Shown here: positions 49,511 to 57,887 of the stretch, piece after piece
Layout: each line of letters begins with the position of its first letter
How positions within the stretch are numbered: position 1 is the first letter of the stretch
DNA from: Dactylosporangium vinaceum
GTDB lineage: Bacteria; Actinomycetota; Actinomycetes; Mycobacteriales; Micromonosporaceae
NCBI RefSeq assembly: GCF_019904175.1
Contig: NZ_CP061913.1
Span: 11,532,001-11,596,000, forward strand
Length of the DNA: 64,000 bases
Direction: 5' to 3'
Notes under the pieces: generated by a model
Database searches by the model: none
Seen by the model: the letters and a program-made list of their open reading frames with translations, nothing else
Told to the model about the DNA's origin: nothing
Program-made: the position numbers and the translations under genes

Positions 49511-50536
49511 TTACGCGGAGAGCTGGCGAGCGGTGGGCGGTGCAAACGGCGGATCGGGCCAGTCGTCGGCGTCCTCGACCGCCCCCTCCGGCCGGCTGCC
49601 GCGGAAGCGCCACTCCAGCCGGTAGTAGTCGTGCAGCGTGGCCGCCTCCGTGTGCCAGGAGAAGACCGCGCGGCCGTCCTCGGACAGCTCCTGGGTGATC
49701 GGCGTGCGCAGCGGGACCTCCTCGGCCGACAGGGAGGTCTGGACGCCCCACACGACCGGGCGCATCCGGGCCGGGAACTCGACCTCCACCGTGAGGTGGC
49801 GGGTCGGCAGGCGGATGGCGCGCTCGAAGAAGTTGCCCCACTTGTCGATGCCGATGTGCCACGAGTAGGCGATCGTCGTGCGCTGGCCCGGGTACAGCGG
49901 AAACCGCCCTTGCGCATTCTCGAAGAGCAGCCAGAGCTCCTTGAGCGTGTCGCGGTCGGTCTTGGTCCGCCACTCCATCGGCTCACCGGCGCAGGAGGCG
50001 ACCAGAGACAGCTCGTCGAGCGACATCGGGTGGTCGTGGTGGTGGCGATTGGACCGCGCCGGGTCGTCGGGGTAGCGGTCGACGGAGATGCGCACGAGGT
50101 ACCGCGTGATCGGCTCCGTGCCGGCGTTGTACAGCGCACGGCGGACCGTGCAGCGGTACTTCCCGTCGACATAGGACAGCCGCGCGGTCTCGCGTTCGAC
50201 GACGAGGCCCGTGCCCGGTGGCAGCCACTGGTCCGGCACCGGCGGATCGCGCCCCGGCACCCCGACCCGGCTGCGCGCGGTCGCCCGCAGCTCGTCGTAC
50301 TCCTTGTAGCGCTGCCAGACGGAGCCGCCGCTCTGGAGGATCGCCTCGGCGCGGCGCGCGAAGTCCTCGGTGGGGCGGTGCCGACCGGCTTCCACGTGGC
50401 TGACGTAGGAGGCGTCGAAGCCCATGGCCGCGGCGAGCTGCTTTTTGGACATGCCGCGCTCAACGCGCCACCGCGCGAACTCTGCGACGAACGCCTCCGC
50501 CGCCCGTTGCACGGGAGAAGGGTCGCTCGTGGTCAT
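49511..50536 (-). CDS. XRE-family regulator with large C-terminal domain
   Basis: This 341-residue protein begins with an HTH (EFARWRVERGMSKKQLAAAM, then GFDASYVSHVEAGRHRPTED). The rest is a mostly beta region of about 230 residues (YRCTVRRALYNAGTEPITRY, TTIAYSWHIGIDKWGNFFER, TVEVEFPARMRPVVWGVQTS), probably a sensor domain of unnamed type. ATG 50536 precedes the HTH. It is divergent from the FhuF-like gene, which it might control. Confidence 0.85.
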   Translation of the reverse strand: MTTSDPSPVQRAAEAFVAEFARWRVERGMSKKQLAAAMGFDASYVSHVEAGRHRPTEDFARRAEAILQSGGSVWQRYKEYDELRATARSRVGVPGRDPPVPDQWLPPGTGLVVERETARLSYVDGKYRCTVRRALYNAGTEPITRYLVRISVDRYPDDPARSNRHHHDHPMSLDELSLVASCAGEPMEWRTKTDRDTLKELWLLFENAQGRFPLYPGQRTTIAYSWHIGIDKWGNFFERAIRLPTRHLTVEVEFPARMRPVVWGVQTSLSAEEVPLRTPITQELSEDGRAVFSWHTEAATLHDYYRLEWRFRGSRPEGAVEDADDWPDPPFAPPTARQLSA

Positions 50537-50895
50537 GTCCGGTCCAGCCCTACAGGGAGACGGCCCCTGTCCGGTAAGTGTCCCCGAGTCCTCCGGTCGA
50601 CCAGGTCAGGGGGACAGATTCCTGACAAAATGGTTGACACCACCGCCGGATCGGTGTTGATCAACCCGTTTCGGTCACTGACCGCTCCCAAGGCTGTAAC
50701 GCAATGTCACAATTAGGCTGCGGCCGAAGTCCGACACGGCCACCCTGGTTAGCCTTACCTATCTCGCGTATCGTGGGCGCTTGGCAGGCACTTCTGGGGG
50801 TACGTCATGGTGGTGAGCACCAAGAGCAGGCGCGGACCGCACGCCGCAGCGCGGTGTTCGGCCACCCTGCCCACTGCCGGAAACGGCGACCCAAC
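50537..50895. other. Divergent promoter region of XRE and FhuF-like genes
   Basis: This 359-base interval has no gene. It contains an iron-box-like sequence at 50744-50762 and the unusual low-GC stretch near 50620-50720. Both divergent promoters should lie here, the one for the FhuF-like gene near the iron box. Confidence 0.55.
50744..50762. promoter_or_regulatory. Iron-box-like site (IdeR/DmdR)
   Basis: On the minus strand the site reads TAGGTAAGGCTAACC, matching the IdeR/DtxR consensus TTAGGTTAGGCTAACCTAA at 13 of 14 positions across its core. It lies about 135 bases before the FhuF-like start and fits iron repression of that gene. The match is by eye against the remembered consensus. Confidence 0.6.
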
Positions 50896-51678
50896 GTGAC
50901 CGCCCTCATCAGCCGCGAGGGTGTCGAACCCCTCCGCCCGGTCGTCGCGACGCTCACCGCGCTGCAGAATCGGCACGGCAAAGATTCACTCCAGGGGCTG
51001 GCGCCCGGTCTGGTGGCCGACGACGGCCCGCAGTGGCGCCTCGCCGCGGATCTGGACGTAGCCGATCTTCTGGACACCGCGGCGGGCCGCTGGAGCGCCC
51101 AGCCGCACGCCGCCGCGGCACTCGCCTGGAAGTGCTACTCATACTGGTGCTCCCTGCCGGCCGTGCTCGGCTTCGCCGCCTCCCGCCGGGTCCCGCTGAT
51201 GACCCCGGACCACGTCCTGGTCCGCTACCAGGAGCCGCGCCCCTTCCTGACGCTGGCCCTGCGCGCCCCGGTGACCGCCGTCCTGGCCACCGACCCGATC
51301 GTGGCGACCGACGCCCCGGGCCTGCTGATCGTGGAGGACGAGCGCGAGCTGCTGGGCGTCCTGCGCCGCTCGCTCGTCGTCGCCCACCTCGACCCGCTGC
51401 TCGACGAGTTCCGCCGGCACGCCCGCATCGGCCGCCGGACGCTGTGGGGCTCGGTCGCCTCCGGCATCGCCTACGGCCTGTCCCGAGCCGCCGACTCCCT
51501 TCCGGGCCCGACCCTGGACATCGCCAACCGCCTGCTGGCCGCTCTGGACGCCGAGGACCTGGTCGACCTGACCCCGCGCGCGGGCGGCGGCGTCGACATC
51601 CAGCGCCGGACCTGCTGCCTGGCCTTCACGCTGCCGACGCCGAAGGTGTGCACGACCTGCTGTATCCGCGCCCACTGA
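50896..51678 (+). CDS. FhuF-like [2Fe-2S] ferric reductase family protein
   Basis: The protein (260 residues) ends with the four-cysteine cluster RTCCLAFTLPTPKVCTTCCI, the signature CCx10CxxC of siderophore iron reductases (FhuF). The middle part, HAAAALAWKCYSYWCSLPAV, also matches that family. FhuF reduces Fe(III) bound to siderophores in the cytoplasm. GTG 50896 is chosen as the start close to the domain; the frame is open upstream without a ribosome site. An iron box is seen in its promoter. Confidence 0.83.
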   Translation: MTALISREGVEPLRPVVATLTALQNRHGKDSLQGLAPGLVADDGPQWRLAADLDVADLLDTAAGRWSAQPHAAAALAWKCYSYWCSLPAVLGFAASRRVPLMTPDHVLVRYQEPRPFLTLALRAPVTAVLATDPIVATDAPGLLIVEDERELLGVLRRSLVVAHLDPLLDEFRRHARIGRRTLWGSVASGIAYGLSRAADSLPGPTLDIANRLLAALDAEDLVDLTPRAGGGVDIQRRTCCLAFTLPTPKVCTTCCIRAH

Positions 51679-51682
51679 GGTC

Positions 51683-52585
51683 GTGTTTCACGGTCAGCGC
51701 GCCGTGGGTACACCATCTAGGTTGAATCACATCAGTGAACCGATCTCCACCACGCACGCCGGCCGGGTCCGGCCCGGCGATCACCTCTGCCTGCCGTTCG
51801 CCAGCGACGCCCAGCAACAGGAAGTCGTCTCGGCGTTCATCGCGGACGGGCTGCGCCGGGGTGAGCGCGTGCTGTACTTCGCGGATCGCACGCCGCCGGA
51901 CGTCATCGACGCCTGGCTGGACCCGCGGGGTGTCGACGGGGCGCTCGCCATCGCCCGCGGCCAGCTCGAGGTGCGGGTCGTCGGCGACGACCGGCCCGAG
52001 CAGTTCGGCATCCGCGACGCCGTGCGCGACGCGCGAGCGGCCGGGTTCCAAGGGCTGCGGCTCACCGGCGAGATGAGCTGGGCGCTGCGGGAAAAGCGCG
52101 GCTCCACGGCGCGGGTGCACGAGTACGAGAGCGGCGTCGCCTCCACCGTGACCGACGTCAAGGATCTGGCCGCCGTGTGCCAGTACGACGAGCGGCTCTT
52201 CGAGCGCACCGAGCTGACCGGGCTCGTGTCCGTGCACCACGGCGTGCTCTGCATCGACCCGCTGCACGACGACCGGCAGCTGCGGATCGTGCCCACGTAC
52301 TCCCCGCGCGGCCTGCGGATCGCCGGCGTCGTCGACGACGGGACCGCACTGCCGCTGGCCGCCGCCCTGGCCGAGGCGGAGGGCTGGAGCAGCGGCGAGC
52401 CGTTGCTCGTGCTCGACCTGGCCGAGCTGAGCTTCATCGACGTGGCCGGCATCCGGACGCTCGTGCGGTTCGCCGAATCGGTCGCGCCCGAGCGGCGGGT
52501 GCGGATCAAGGACATGCCGGCCTCCATGCGCAAGGTCCTGCACCTCACGCGCTGGTCGCTCGAGGACGTGGACGAGTCGCCGTGA
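51683..52585 (+). CDS. MEDS-STAS domain protein (anti-sigma antagonist type)
   Basis: This 300-residue protein combines an N-terminal MEDS domain (GDHLCLPFASDAQQQEVVSA, RGERVLYFADRTPPDVID) with a C-terminal STAS domain (VLDLAELSFIDVAGIRTLVR, with Asp-x-Ala-Gly at the usual phospho-site position where Ser or Thr is expected). STAS proteins bind anti-sigma kinases. The stop overlaps the next start as GTGA. TTG 51722 could be the start instead of GTG 51683. Confidence 0.82.
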   Translation: MFHGQRAVGTPSRLNHISEPISTTHAGRVRPGDHLCLPFASDAQQQEVVSAFIADGLRRGERVLYFADRTPPDVIDAWLDPRGVDGALAIARGQLEVRVVGDDRPEQFGIRDAVRDARAAGFQGLRLTGEMSWALREKRGSTARVHEYESGVASTVTDVKDLAAVCQYDERLFERTELTGLVSVHHGVLCIDPLHDDRQLRIVPTYSPRGLRIAGVVDDGTALPLAAALAEAEGWSSGEPLLVLDLAELSFIDVAGIRTLVRFAESVAPERRVRIKDMPASMRKVLHLTRWSLEDVDESP

Positions 52586-53520
52586 AACTCATCCATCAGG
52601 CGCTGGTCTTCGACTCGGCCGCCCAGTTCCTGGATGCGGCGGTCCCGTTCGTGACCGAGGGGGTGCGTCGGCGAGACTCCGTCGTCGCGGTCACCACCGG
52701 CGAGAACGAGGCGCTGCTGCGGGAGCAGATCGGGGCGGACGCCGAGCAGATCACGTTCCTGACCCTCTCTGATTGGTACGACTCGCCCGGCCGGACGCTC
52801 AACGCCCACCACCGGCGCATCGACGCGCTGTCCGGCACCACGGGCATCCTGCGCGTGCTCGGCGAGCCGGTCTGGAACGGGCTCGACCCACTGGAGACGT
52901 CGGAGTGGGGGCGGTACGAGTCCGTCATGAACGTCGCGCTGGCCGGAGCCCGGGCGTGGATCATGTGCGGGTATGACAGCCGCAGCCTGCCCGCCGCGAT
53001 CGTCGACGACGCCCGGCGGACCCATCCGGCGCTGGCGGTCGGGGCACGCAGTGAAGTCAGCAACGCCTACGCCGATCCGGCCTCCTATTACGCGGAGCGC
53101 AACGGGCCGCTCCTGGACCGTCCGGCGCTGGGCGTCGAACGGCTCCACGATTTCATCGAGATGGCCGCGGTGCGCAAATTCATCGCCGACCACGCCGTGC
53201 GTCTCGGCCTGCCGCCGGACCGGCTCGACGACTTCACGCTCGCGGTGAACGAGATTGCGACGAATGCGATCCGGCACGGTGCCGGCCGCGGCGAGGTGTG
53301 GCTCTGGGCCACCGATCACCGCGTCATCTGCGAGATCAGCGACGCCGGTGGCGGGCCGAAGAGCGACGACCTGTCGAATGGCTTTTTCGGCTTCCTGCGC
53401 ACCGATCCGCAGGCCGGCCGCGGCCACGGGCTGTGGATCGCCCGGCAGATCTGCGACCTTCTGGAAATGCGCAGCGGAGAAAGCGGTACGACCGTGCGAC
53501 TCCATATGCGCCGCGAATAG
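52582..53520 (+). CDS. MEDS domain fused to anti-sigma-type ATPase
   Basis: This 312-residue protein begins with a MEDS domain (FVTEGVRRRDSVVAVTTGEN), then carries an HATPase_c kinase of the RsbW/SpoIIAB group: DFTLAVNEIATNAIRHGAG is the N box and FGFLRTDPQAGRGHGLWIA the G2 box. It is likely the partner of the STAS protein encoded just upstream, forming a phosphorylation-dependent switch. Anti-sigma binding is inferred, and no sigma gene is in the window. Confidence 0.85.
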   Translation: MKLIHQALVFDSAAQFLDAAVPFVTEGVRRRDSVVAVTTGENEALLREQIGADAEQITFLTLSDWYDSPGRTLNAHHRRIDALSGTTGILRVLGEPVWNGLDPLETSEWGRYESVMNVALAGARAWIMCGYDSRSLPAAIVDDARRTHPALAVGARSEVSNAYADPASYYAERNGPLLDRPALGVERLHDFIEMAAVRKFIADHAVRLGLPPDRLDDFTLAVNEIATNAIRHGAGRGEVWLWATDHRVICEISDAGGGPKSDDLSNGFFGFLRTDPQAGRGHGLWIARQICDLLEMRSGESGTTVRLHMRRE

Positions 53521-53760
53521 GCGGGCGACGGCACCCCGCGCGGACGCCGCCGCCCACCTCATCCTTCTCGTGGCCACCCCCAGCGCACGAGATGCAATCC
53601 GCTATCTGCACCACCCCTTTCAACCGCCATTTCGTCGTCGCATCACCTTGGCACCGGTGCGGATTCGGACACCATCAGCGAAGTTGTTCACTTCCGGCGG
53701 GCGTACGGCGTACCCCATTGGATGGACGAGCGCCCGGCTTGAGTAGTTGAATTCGATGCG

Positions 53761-54297
53761 ATGAGCGATTCAACGGGCCCCTACGCGGCCGACTTCGAGC
53801 TGGACGGCCCACCCGAGGCCGAGTTCAATCCGGGCATCGCGCAGCGAATGGCGCACAAGACAGTGGCCGCGGGCGCCCTGATCAGGGATCCGGCCGGACG
53901 ATTGCTCTTCGTGGTGCCCAACTACAAGCCGTTCCTGGACATCCCGGGCGGGATCGTCGAGCCCGGCGAGTCGCCGTCGGCCGCCTGCGCGCGTGAGGTC
54001 GCCGAGGAGATCGGGCTCGAGCTGACCCCGGGCCGGCTACTGGTGGTCGACTGGACGCCGGGGCGCGGACCGTGGAGTGATCAGGTGCAGTTCGTGTTCG
54101 ACGGTGGTGTGCTCGATCCGGCCGCGGTGATTCGTCCGGCTGCAAACGAATTGACCGGCTTCCGCTGGGCCACGCTGGAGGAGGCCCGGCCCGATCTGCG
54201 GCCGTCCGTCCACCGCCGGTTCGCACTCGCATCGAGGGCTATCAGCGCAGGTCAGACCTTCCACGCCGAGTTCGGGCACTTACTCAATCCGGCTTGA
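53761..54297 (+). CDS. Nudix hydrolase
   Basis: This 178-residue protein carries the box GGIVEPGESPSAACA then REVAEEIGL. KTVAAGALIRDPAGRLLFVV precedes it. The long C-terminal tail has FRWATLEEARPDLRP. It is of the general MutT-like class. ATG 53761 follows a 240-base gap without another gene. It is the only Nudix gene in the backbone half. Confidence 0.86.
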   Translation: MSDSTGPYAADFELDGPPEAEFNPGIAQRMAHKTVAAGALIRDPAGRLLFVVPNYKPFLDIPGGIVEPGESPSAACAREVAEEIGLELTPGRLLVVDWTPGRGPWSDQVQFVFDGGVLDPAAVIRPAANELTGFRWATLEEARPDLRPSVHRRFALASRAISAGQTFHAEFGHLLNPA

Positions 54298-54395
54298 TCG
54301 CATACTCACCTACTAATAGGGGAATCCGGACGGTCGCCGTACCCAGACTGTTCGTGGTCTAACGATTCTGTCGTCGTCCCCGCACACTCTGTGTT

Positions 54396-54569
54396 GTGAA
54401 CAGTCAAGAGAGCCGCATCGGCCACGTTGCCAGGCACCGGGCTGCCGGCCCGGCAACCCGGATGCTGCGCAAGGTGCGCTGGCTCCGGGTGACGCACCGG
54501 CGGGAGTCGGCACCGATGAGCTTCGAGCTCGACGCCGCCTGCCGCGCCGCCACACCCGACATCAGATAA
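54396..54569 (+). CDS. Small basic protein (57 aa)
   Basis: A short frame encodes a basic, Arg-rich peptide beginning MNSQESRIGHVARHR, with HRRESAPMSFELDAACRAAT near the end. GTG 54396 has no strong ribosome site. It has no known relatives that could be recalled. It is 99 bases downstream of the Nudix gene. Confidence 0.4.
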   Translation: MNSQESRIGHVARHRAAGPATRMLRKVRWLRVTHRRESAPMSFELDAACRAATPDIR

Positions 54570-54591
54570 CTGCCACGGGGAACCCTTGCAC

Positions 54592-54756
54592 ATGATGCGA
54601 CGACACACGAAGGTTCTGCGCCGGATGGACGAGGACGAGTACATCCCGCGGCACGCCGCGGACCTCCGCAACACCCGCAACGATCTCGACCTGCGCGACC
54701 GCTCCGAGCTGGAGCCGTCAGCGCGCGAGGCCGGGGACTCCGCCGAGGATGCCTGA
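54592..54756 (+). CDS. Small charged protein (54 aa)
   Basis: The frame encodes MMRRHTKVLRRMDEDEYIPR and a C-terminus rich in Asp, Glu and Arg (NDLDLRDRSELEPSAREAGD). High charge and lack of hydrophobic residues suggest disorder. A GGGG-rich patch lies 12 bases upstream, and a terminator follows 39 bases after its stop, consistent with a real transcription unit including the 54396 ORF. Confidence 0.45.
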   Translation: MMRRHTKVLRRMDEDEYIPRHAADLRNTRNDLDLRDRSELEPSAREAGDSAEDA

Positions 54757-54795
54757 GCCCTCGGAGTCGAAGCGCCCGCACAGGGCAGAAACCCC

Positions 54796-54822
54796 GGAGG
54801 GGCGGCACCTGGCCGCCCCTCC
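54796..54822. terminator. Bidirectional terminator
   Basis: GGAGGGGCGG and CCGCCCCTCC form a 10-base-pair stem with the loop CACCTGG, between the small plus-strand ORF and the minus-strand 54859-57126 gene. Confidence 0.85.
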
Positions 54823-54858
54823 GAAACGCATTGTGCAGAACCGTCCGATCGGACCGAC

Positions 54859-57126
54859 CTAGTCGTCGAGCCAGTCCAGCGAGCGCCGGTTGCCGTTGCC
54901 GCCGGCGCCGCGACCCGGGGCGCGGGCGTCGTCGTAGTCGCCGCCGCCGTTGTTGCTCGGGCCGTAGCCGCCACGCTGGTCGTAGTCGCCACCGGCAGCG
55001 CCACCGCCGGCGGGGGCACTCCCACCCGGGCCGTAGCCGTTGCCGGCCCGCGGGGGCTCCGGGACGCGCTCGTAGCCGTCGCGCTCGTAGCCCGACGCCG
55101 GCTCGTAGCCGGCGCCGCCGCCGCTCGGGCCGTATCCGCCGCGACCCGCATAGGGCCCGTCGTAGTCGCCGCCGCCGGCCGGGGGACCGTAGCCACCGCG
55201 GTCGTCGTACCCGCCGCCACCGGCCTGGGGACCATAGCCGCCGCGATCGTCGTAGCCACCCCCACCGGCCTGGGGACCGTCGTAGCCGTTGCCGGCCTGG
55301 GGACCGTAGCCACCGCGGTCGCCGTAGCCACCGCCGGCCTGCGGGCCGTCGTAGCCGCCGCCACCGGCCTGCGGGCCGTAGCCGCCCCGCTCGTCGTAGC
55401 CACCGCCGGCCTTGGGGCCGTCGTAACCGCCACCGGCCTGGGGGCCGTCGTAGCCGCCGCGGTCGCCGCCGGCGAAGCCGCCGAGGGTCGTGGGCGGGCC
55501 GCCGCGGTCGTCATAGCCGCCGCGGTCGCGCGGGCCGCCGCCGTAGTTGTTGCCGCCCGTCGACGGACCGTCATAGCCGTTCGCGCCGCCGTAGCCGCCC
55601 TGGCCGCCGGCGCCACCCGGGCCGGCGCCGGGGCCGTAGCCACCGGTCGGCGGGTTGTTGTTGTAGCCGTTCGCGCCGCCACCGTAGTTGTTGCCACCGG
55701 TACCGGGCTCGTAACGCTGCGTCGAGTCGGCGTAGCCGTTCGCGCCGCCGTCACCGTTGTTGTAGTCCGGGGCGTACGGGTCGACAGCGGGGCCGGGGGC
55801 CGGGCGGCCGTAGCCGTTGCCACCGCCGCCGTTGTACCCGCCGCTGGCGAAGCCGGCACGGTCGTCGTAGCCGCCCGCCGACGGGTAGCCGCCGGGGGCC
55901 GGCAGCGGCGCGCCGTAGGGGTCCGGCGGGACGTCGTCGAAGCCGCCGCGGGTGGGCCTGACGATCGCTGTGGCGTCGTTGCTGCCGCCGCGGCTGATCA
56001 TCGTGGGGGCGCCCATGGCGCCGACCATCGTCGGGTCGGTGCCCGGGCCGACGTACGCCGGGCGCGGACCCGGGCCGCGGCGCGGGGCCGGCTCGTCCAC
56101 GTTCTCGTCGTCGTCGTCGTCGCCGCGGCGGCGCAGGAGCATCACGATCGCCACGATGCCGAAGCCGACGAGCAGGACGCCGAGCGCGATCAGGATCCAG
56201 GAGACCCCGCCGCCGCTGTCGTTGGAGGCGTTGTTCGTCTTCGTGTTCCCCGGGTCGACCCCGCCCGCCGACTGACCCTGCACGATCGCCGGGTCGCCCG
56301 CCGTGGGCGGGGGCACCGGCGTGGCGCTGTCGGCCAGCAGTGTCAGGCCCAGCTTCACGCTCGCGGGCTTGCCGGCCGCGGCCGTGATGGTCTTGTCGAA
56401 GTTGTCGTAGCCGTTGGCTCCGGCCGTCAGCTTCAGCGTCCCCGGCGCGATCGGGTTGGCGTCGGTGGGGGTGAAGCGGAAGAAACCCTTGTCGTCCTGC
56501 GTCGAGGTCTGCCGGGTCTTGCCGGCGTTGTCCTCGAGCACGACCGTCGCGCCCTTGATCCCCTTGCCGGTGGTCGAGTCGGTGACGTTGCCGGTGACCT
56601 CGGTGACCGTCTGCGGCGCGGCCTGCGTCGTCGTCGGCGGCGCGACGACGGCCTGCGCCTTGAGGACCGCCTGGAAGTTCTTGGTGTCGGAGCCGCCGTC
56701 GGTGAGGATCACCTGCCCGCCACCGGACTTCTGCTGACCGGCCGGGATCGAACTCTGCGCCGGCGGCGCGATGCCGATCGGGAGGTTCTTCGTCTGCCCG
56801 GCGCCGAGGCCGGCGTCGATGTCGCACTCGACGTGGGTCCCGCTGCCGGTGCAGCCGTTCGGCTTGCTGGCGACAGTCAGGCCGAGATCGCCCGGAATGT
56901 CGATGGTGAGCGAGATCTTCAACGCGGGCAGGTCACCCTGGTTCTTGACCTGAACATTGACGGTCTGCGCACTGCCGCCTACCGTCAGTGTCACATCTCC
57001 CGCGCCGGCGATCACGACCTCGGGCCCGGCCGCGTGTGCTGGTGCCGCCAGGCCGATCAGAGCGCCCGCAGCTAGAACAGCCACCGTCCCCGCTCTGAAC
57101 AGCAGGGCTCGTCGGTGCGCAGTCAC
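54859..57126 (-). CDS. Exported/membrane protein with carboxypeptidase-regulatory-like domain and Gly/Tyr/Asp-rich tail
   Basis: The protein (755 residues) has a signal peptide (MTAHRRALLFRAGTVAVLAA, cut near AHA), a CARDB-like beta domain (NVQVKNQGDLPALKISLTID), a carboxypeptidase-regulatory-like domain (VTDSTTGKGIKGATVVLEDN), and one membrane helix near residue 315 (WILIALGVLLVGFGIVAIVM). The remaining 400 residues are cytoplasmic and disordered: GGYDDRGGYGPQAGGGGYD and similar units repeat more than ten times. GTG 57126 is chosen because AGGGG lies six to seven bases upstream. It may condense or scaffold at the membrane; no function is known. Confidence 0.75.
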   Translation of the reverse strand: MTAHRRALLFRAGTVAVLAAGALIGLAAPAHAAGPEVVIAGAGDVTLTVGGSAQTVNVQVKNQGDLPALKISLTIDIPGDLGLTVASKPNGCTGSGTHVECDIDAGLGAGQTKNLPIGIAPPAQSSIPAGQQKSGGGQVILTDGGSDTKNFQAVLKAQAVVAPPTTTQAAPQTVTEVTGNVTDSTTGKGIKGATVVLEDNAGKTRQTSTQDDKGFFRFTPTDANPIAPGTLKLTAGANGYDNFDKTITAAAGKPASVKLGLTLLADSATPVPPPTAGDPAIVQGQSAGGVDPGNTKTNNASNDSGGGVSWILIALGVLLVGFGIVAIVMLLRRRGDDDDDENVDEPAPRRGPGPRPAYVGPGTDPTMVGAMGAPTMISRGGSNDATAIVRPTRGGFDDVPPDPYGAPLPAPGGYPSAGGYDDRAGFASGGYNGGGGNGYGRPAPGPAVDPYAPDYNNGDGGANGYADSTQRYEPGTGGNNYGGGANGYNNNPPTGGYGPGAGPGGAGGQGGYGGANGYDGPSTGGNNYGGGPRDRGGYDDRGGPPTTLGGFAGGDRGGYDGPQAGGGYDGPKAGGGYDERGGYGPQAGGGGYDGPQAGGGYGDRGGYGPQAGNGYDGPQAGGGGYDDRGGYGPQAGGGGYDDRGGYGPPAGGGDYDGPYAGRGGYGPSGGGAGYEPASGYERDGYERVPEPPRAGNGYGPGGSAPAGGGAAGGDYDQRGGYGPSNNGGGDYDDARAPGRGAGGNGNRRSLDWLDD

Positions 57127-57311
57127 GTCCACACCCCTCCGGATCTTGACCTTCACCCGAGCTTCGCCGCCGAGCATGTCTGTCTATGGTCCAGCATGCG
57201 AGCGAGACTCGCCTTGCATGGTGCGCCGCAGCAAACTATGCCCTGTCCGAAGGGGTCGGCGAAACCCGGAGAGTGTTGCGAGCCGCCGGGGGCCGGTCGT
57301 ATCGTCCGCTT

Positions 57312-57665
57312 ATGTCCTCTGCGCACCGATATTCCGGCACGGTGCAAAGCGTCCTTGATGCCCTGAATGACGGTACCGCTCCGGACCGGATCGCCGTCCG
57401 CGACGCCGTCCGAGAACTCCTCGCCCACCTGCGGACACGCGCACCCGGACGTTCGGTGGAGGTCCGGATTCCGCCATACGGCGCGATTCAGTGCATCGAG
57501 GGGCCGAGACATACGAGAGGTACGCCACCAAACGTCGTCGAGACCGACCCGGTCACGTGGATCGAGATCGCCACGGGTCGGAAATCGTGGCACGAAGCCG
57601 TCACGGCCGGGAAGATTCGAGCCAGTGGCATTCGGGCGGATTTATCCGACTATCTACCGTTGTAA
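57312..57665 (+). CDS. Sterol carrier family protein
   Basis: This 117-residue protein (SVEVRIPPYGAIQCIEGPRH, VVETDPVTWIEIATGRKSWH, GIRADLSDYLPL) has the SCP-like strands and the conserved VRIPPYGAIQC and WIEIATG stretches of the small actinobacterial sterol carrier family that neighbours purF. Its function, probably binding of a hydrophobic ligand, is unproven. ATG 57312 is used; the frame continues 42 codons upstream. 222 bases separate it from purF. Confidence 0.8.
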   Translation: MSSAHRYSGTVQSVLDALNDGTAPDRIAVRDAVRELLAHLRTRAPGRSVEVRIPPYGAIQCIEGPRHTRGTPPNVVETDPVTWIEIATGRKSWHEAVTAGKIRASGIRADLSDYLPL

Positions 57666-57887
57666 CCAGGGCGAACCACCGGCCGGAGTTCTCACCAACG
57701 GGCTTCGATATGTCGCTCTGCGTCATGCCCGCAACCTCGCGTACACTGGCTCCGCGACGGCGACCCAGCGTGTGGCGCCGACCAGCCCGCCGAGCGGTCA
57801 CCATCCGTCCGGCGCGCGTCAACCTCAGAGCCACCCCCCTCACACACTTCAGCCACCCCAAGGCAACTGCGACGACAGGAGCGGCAA

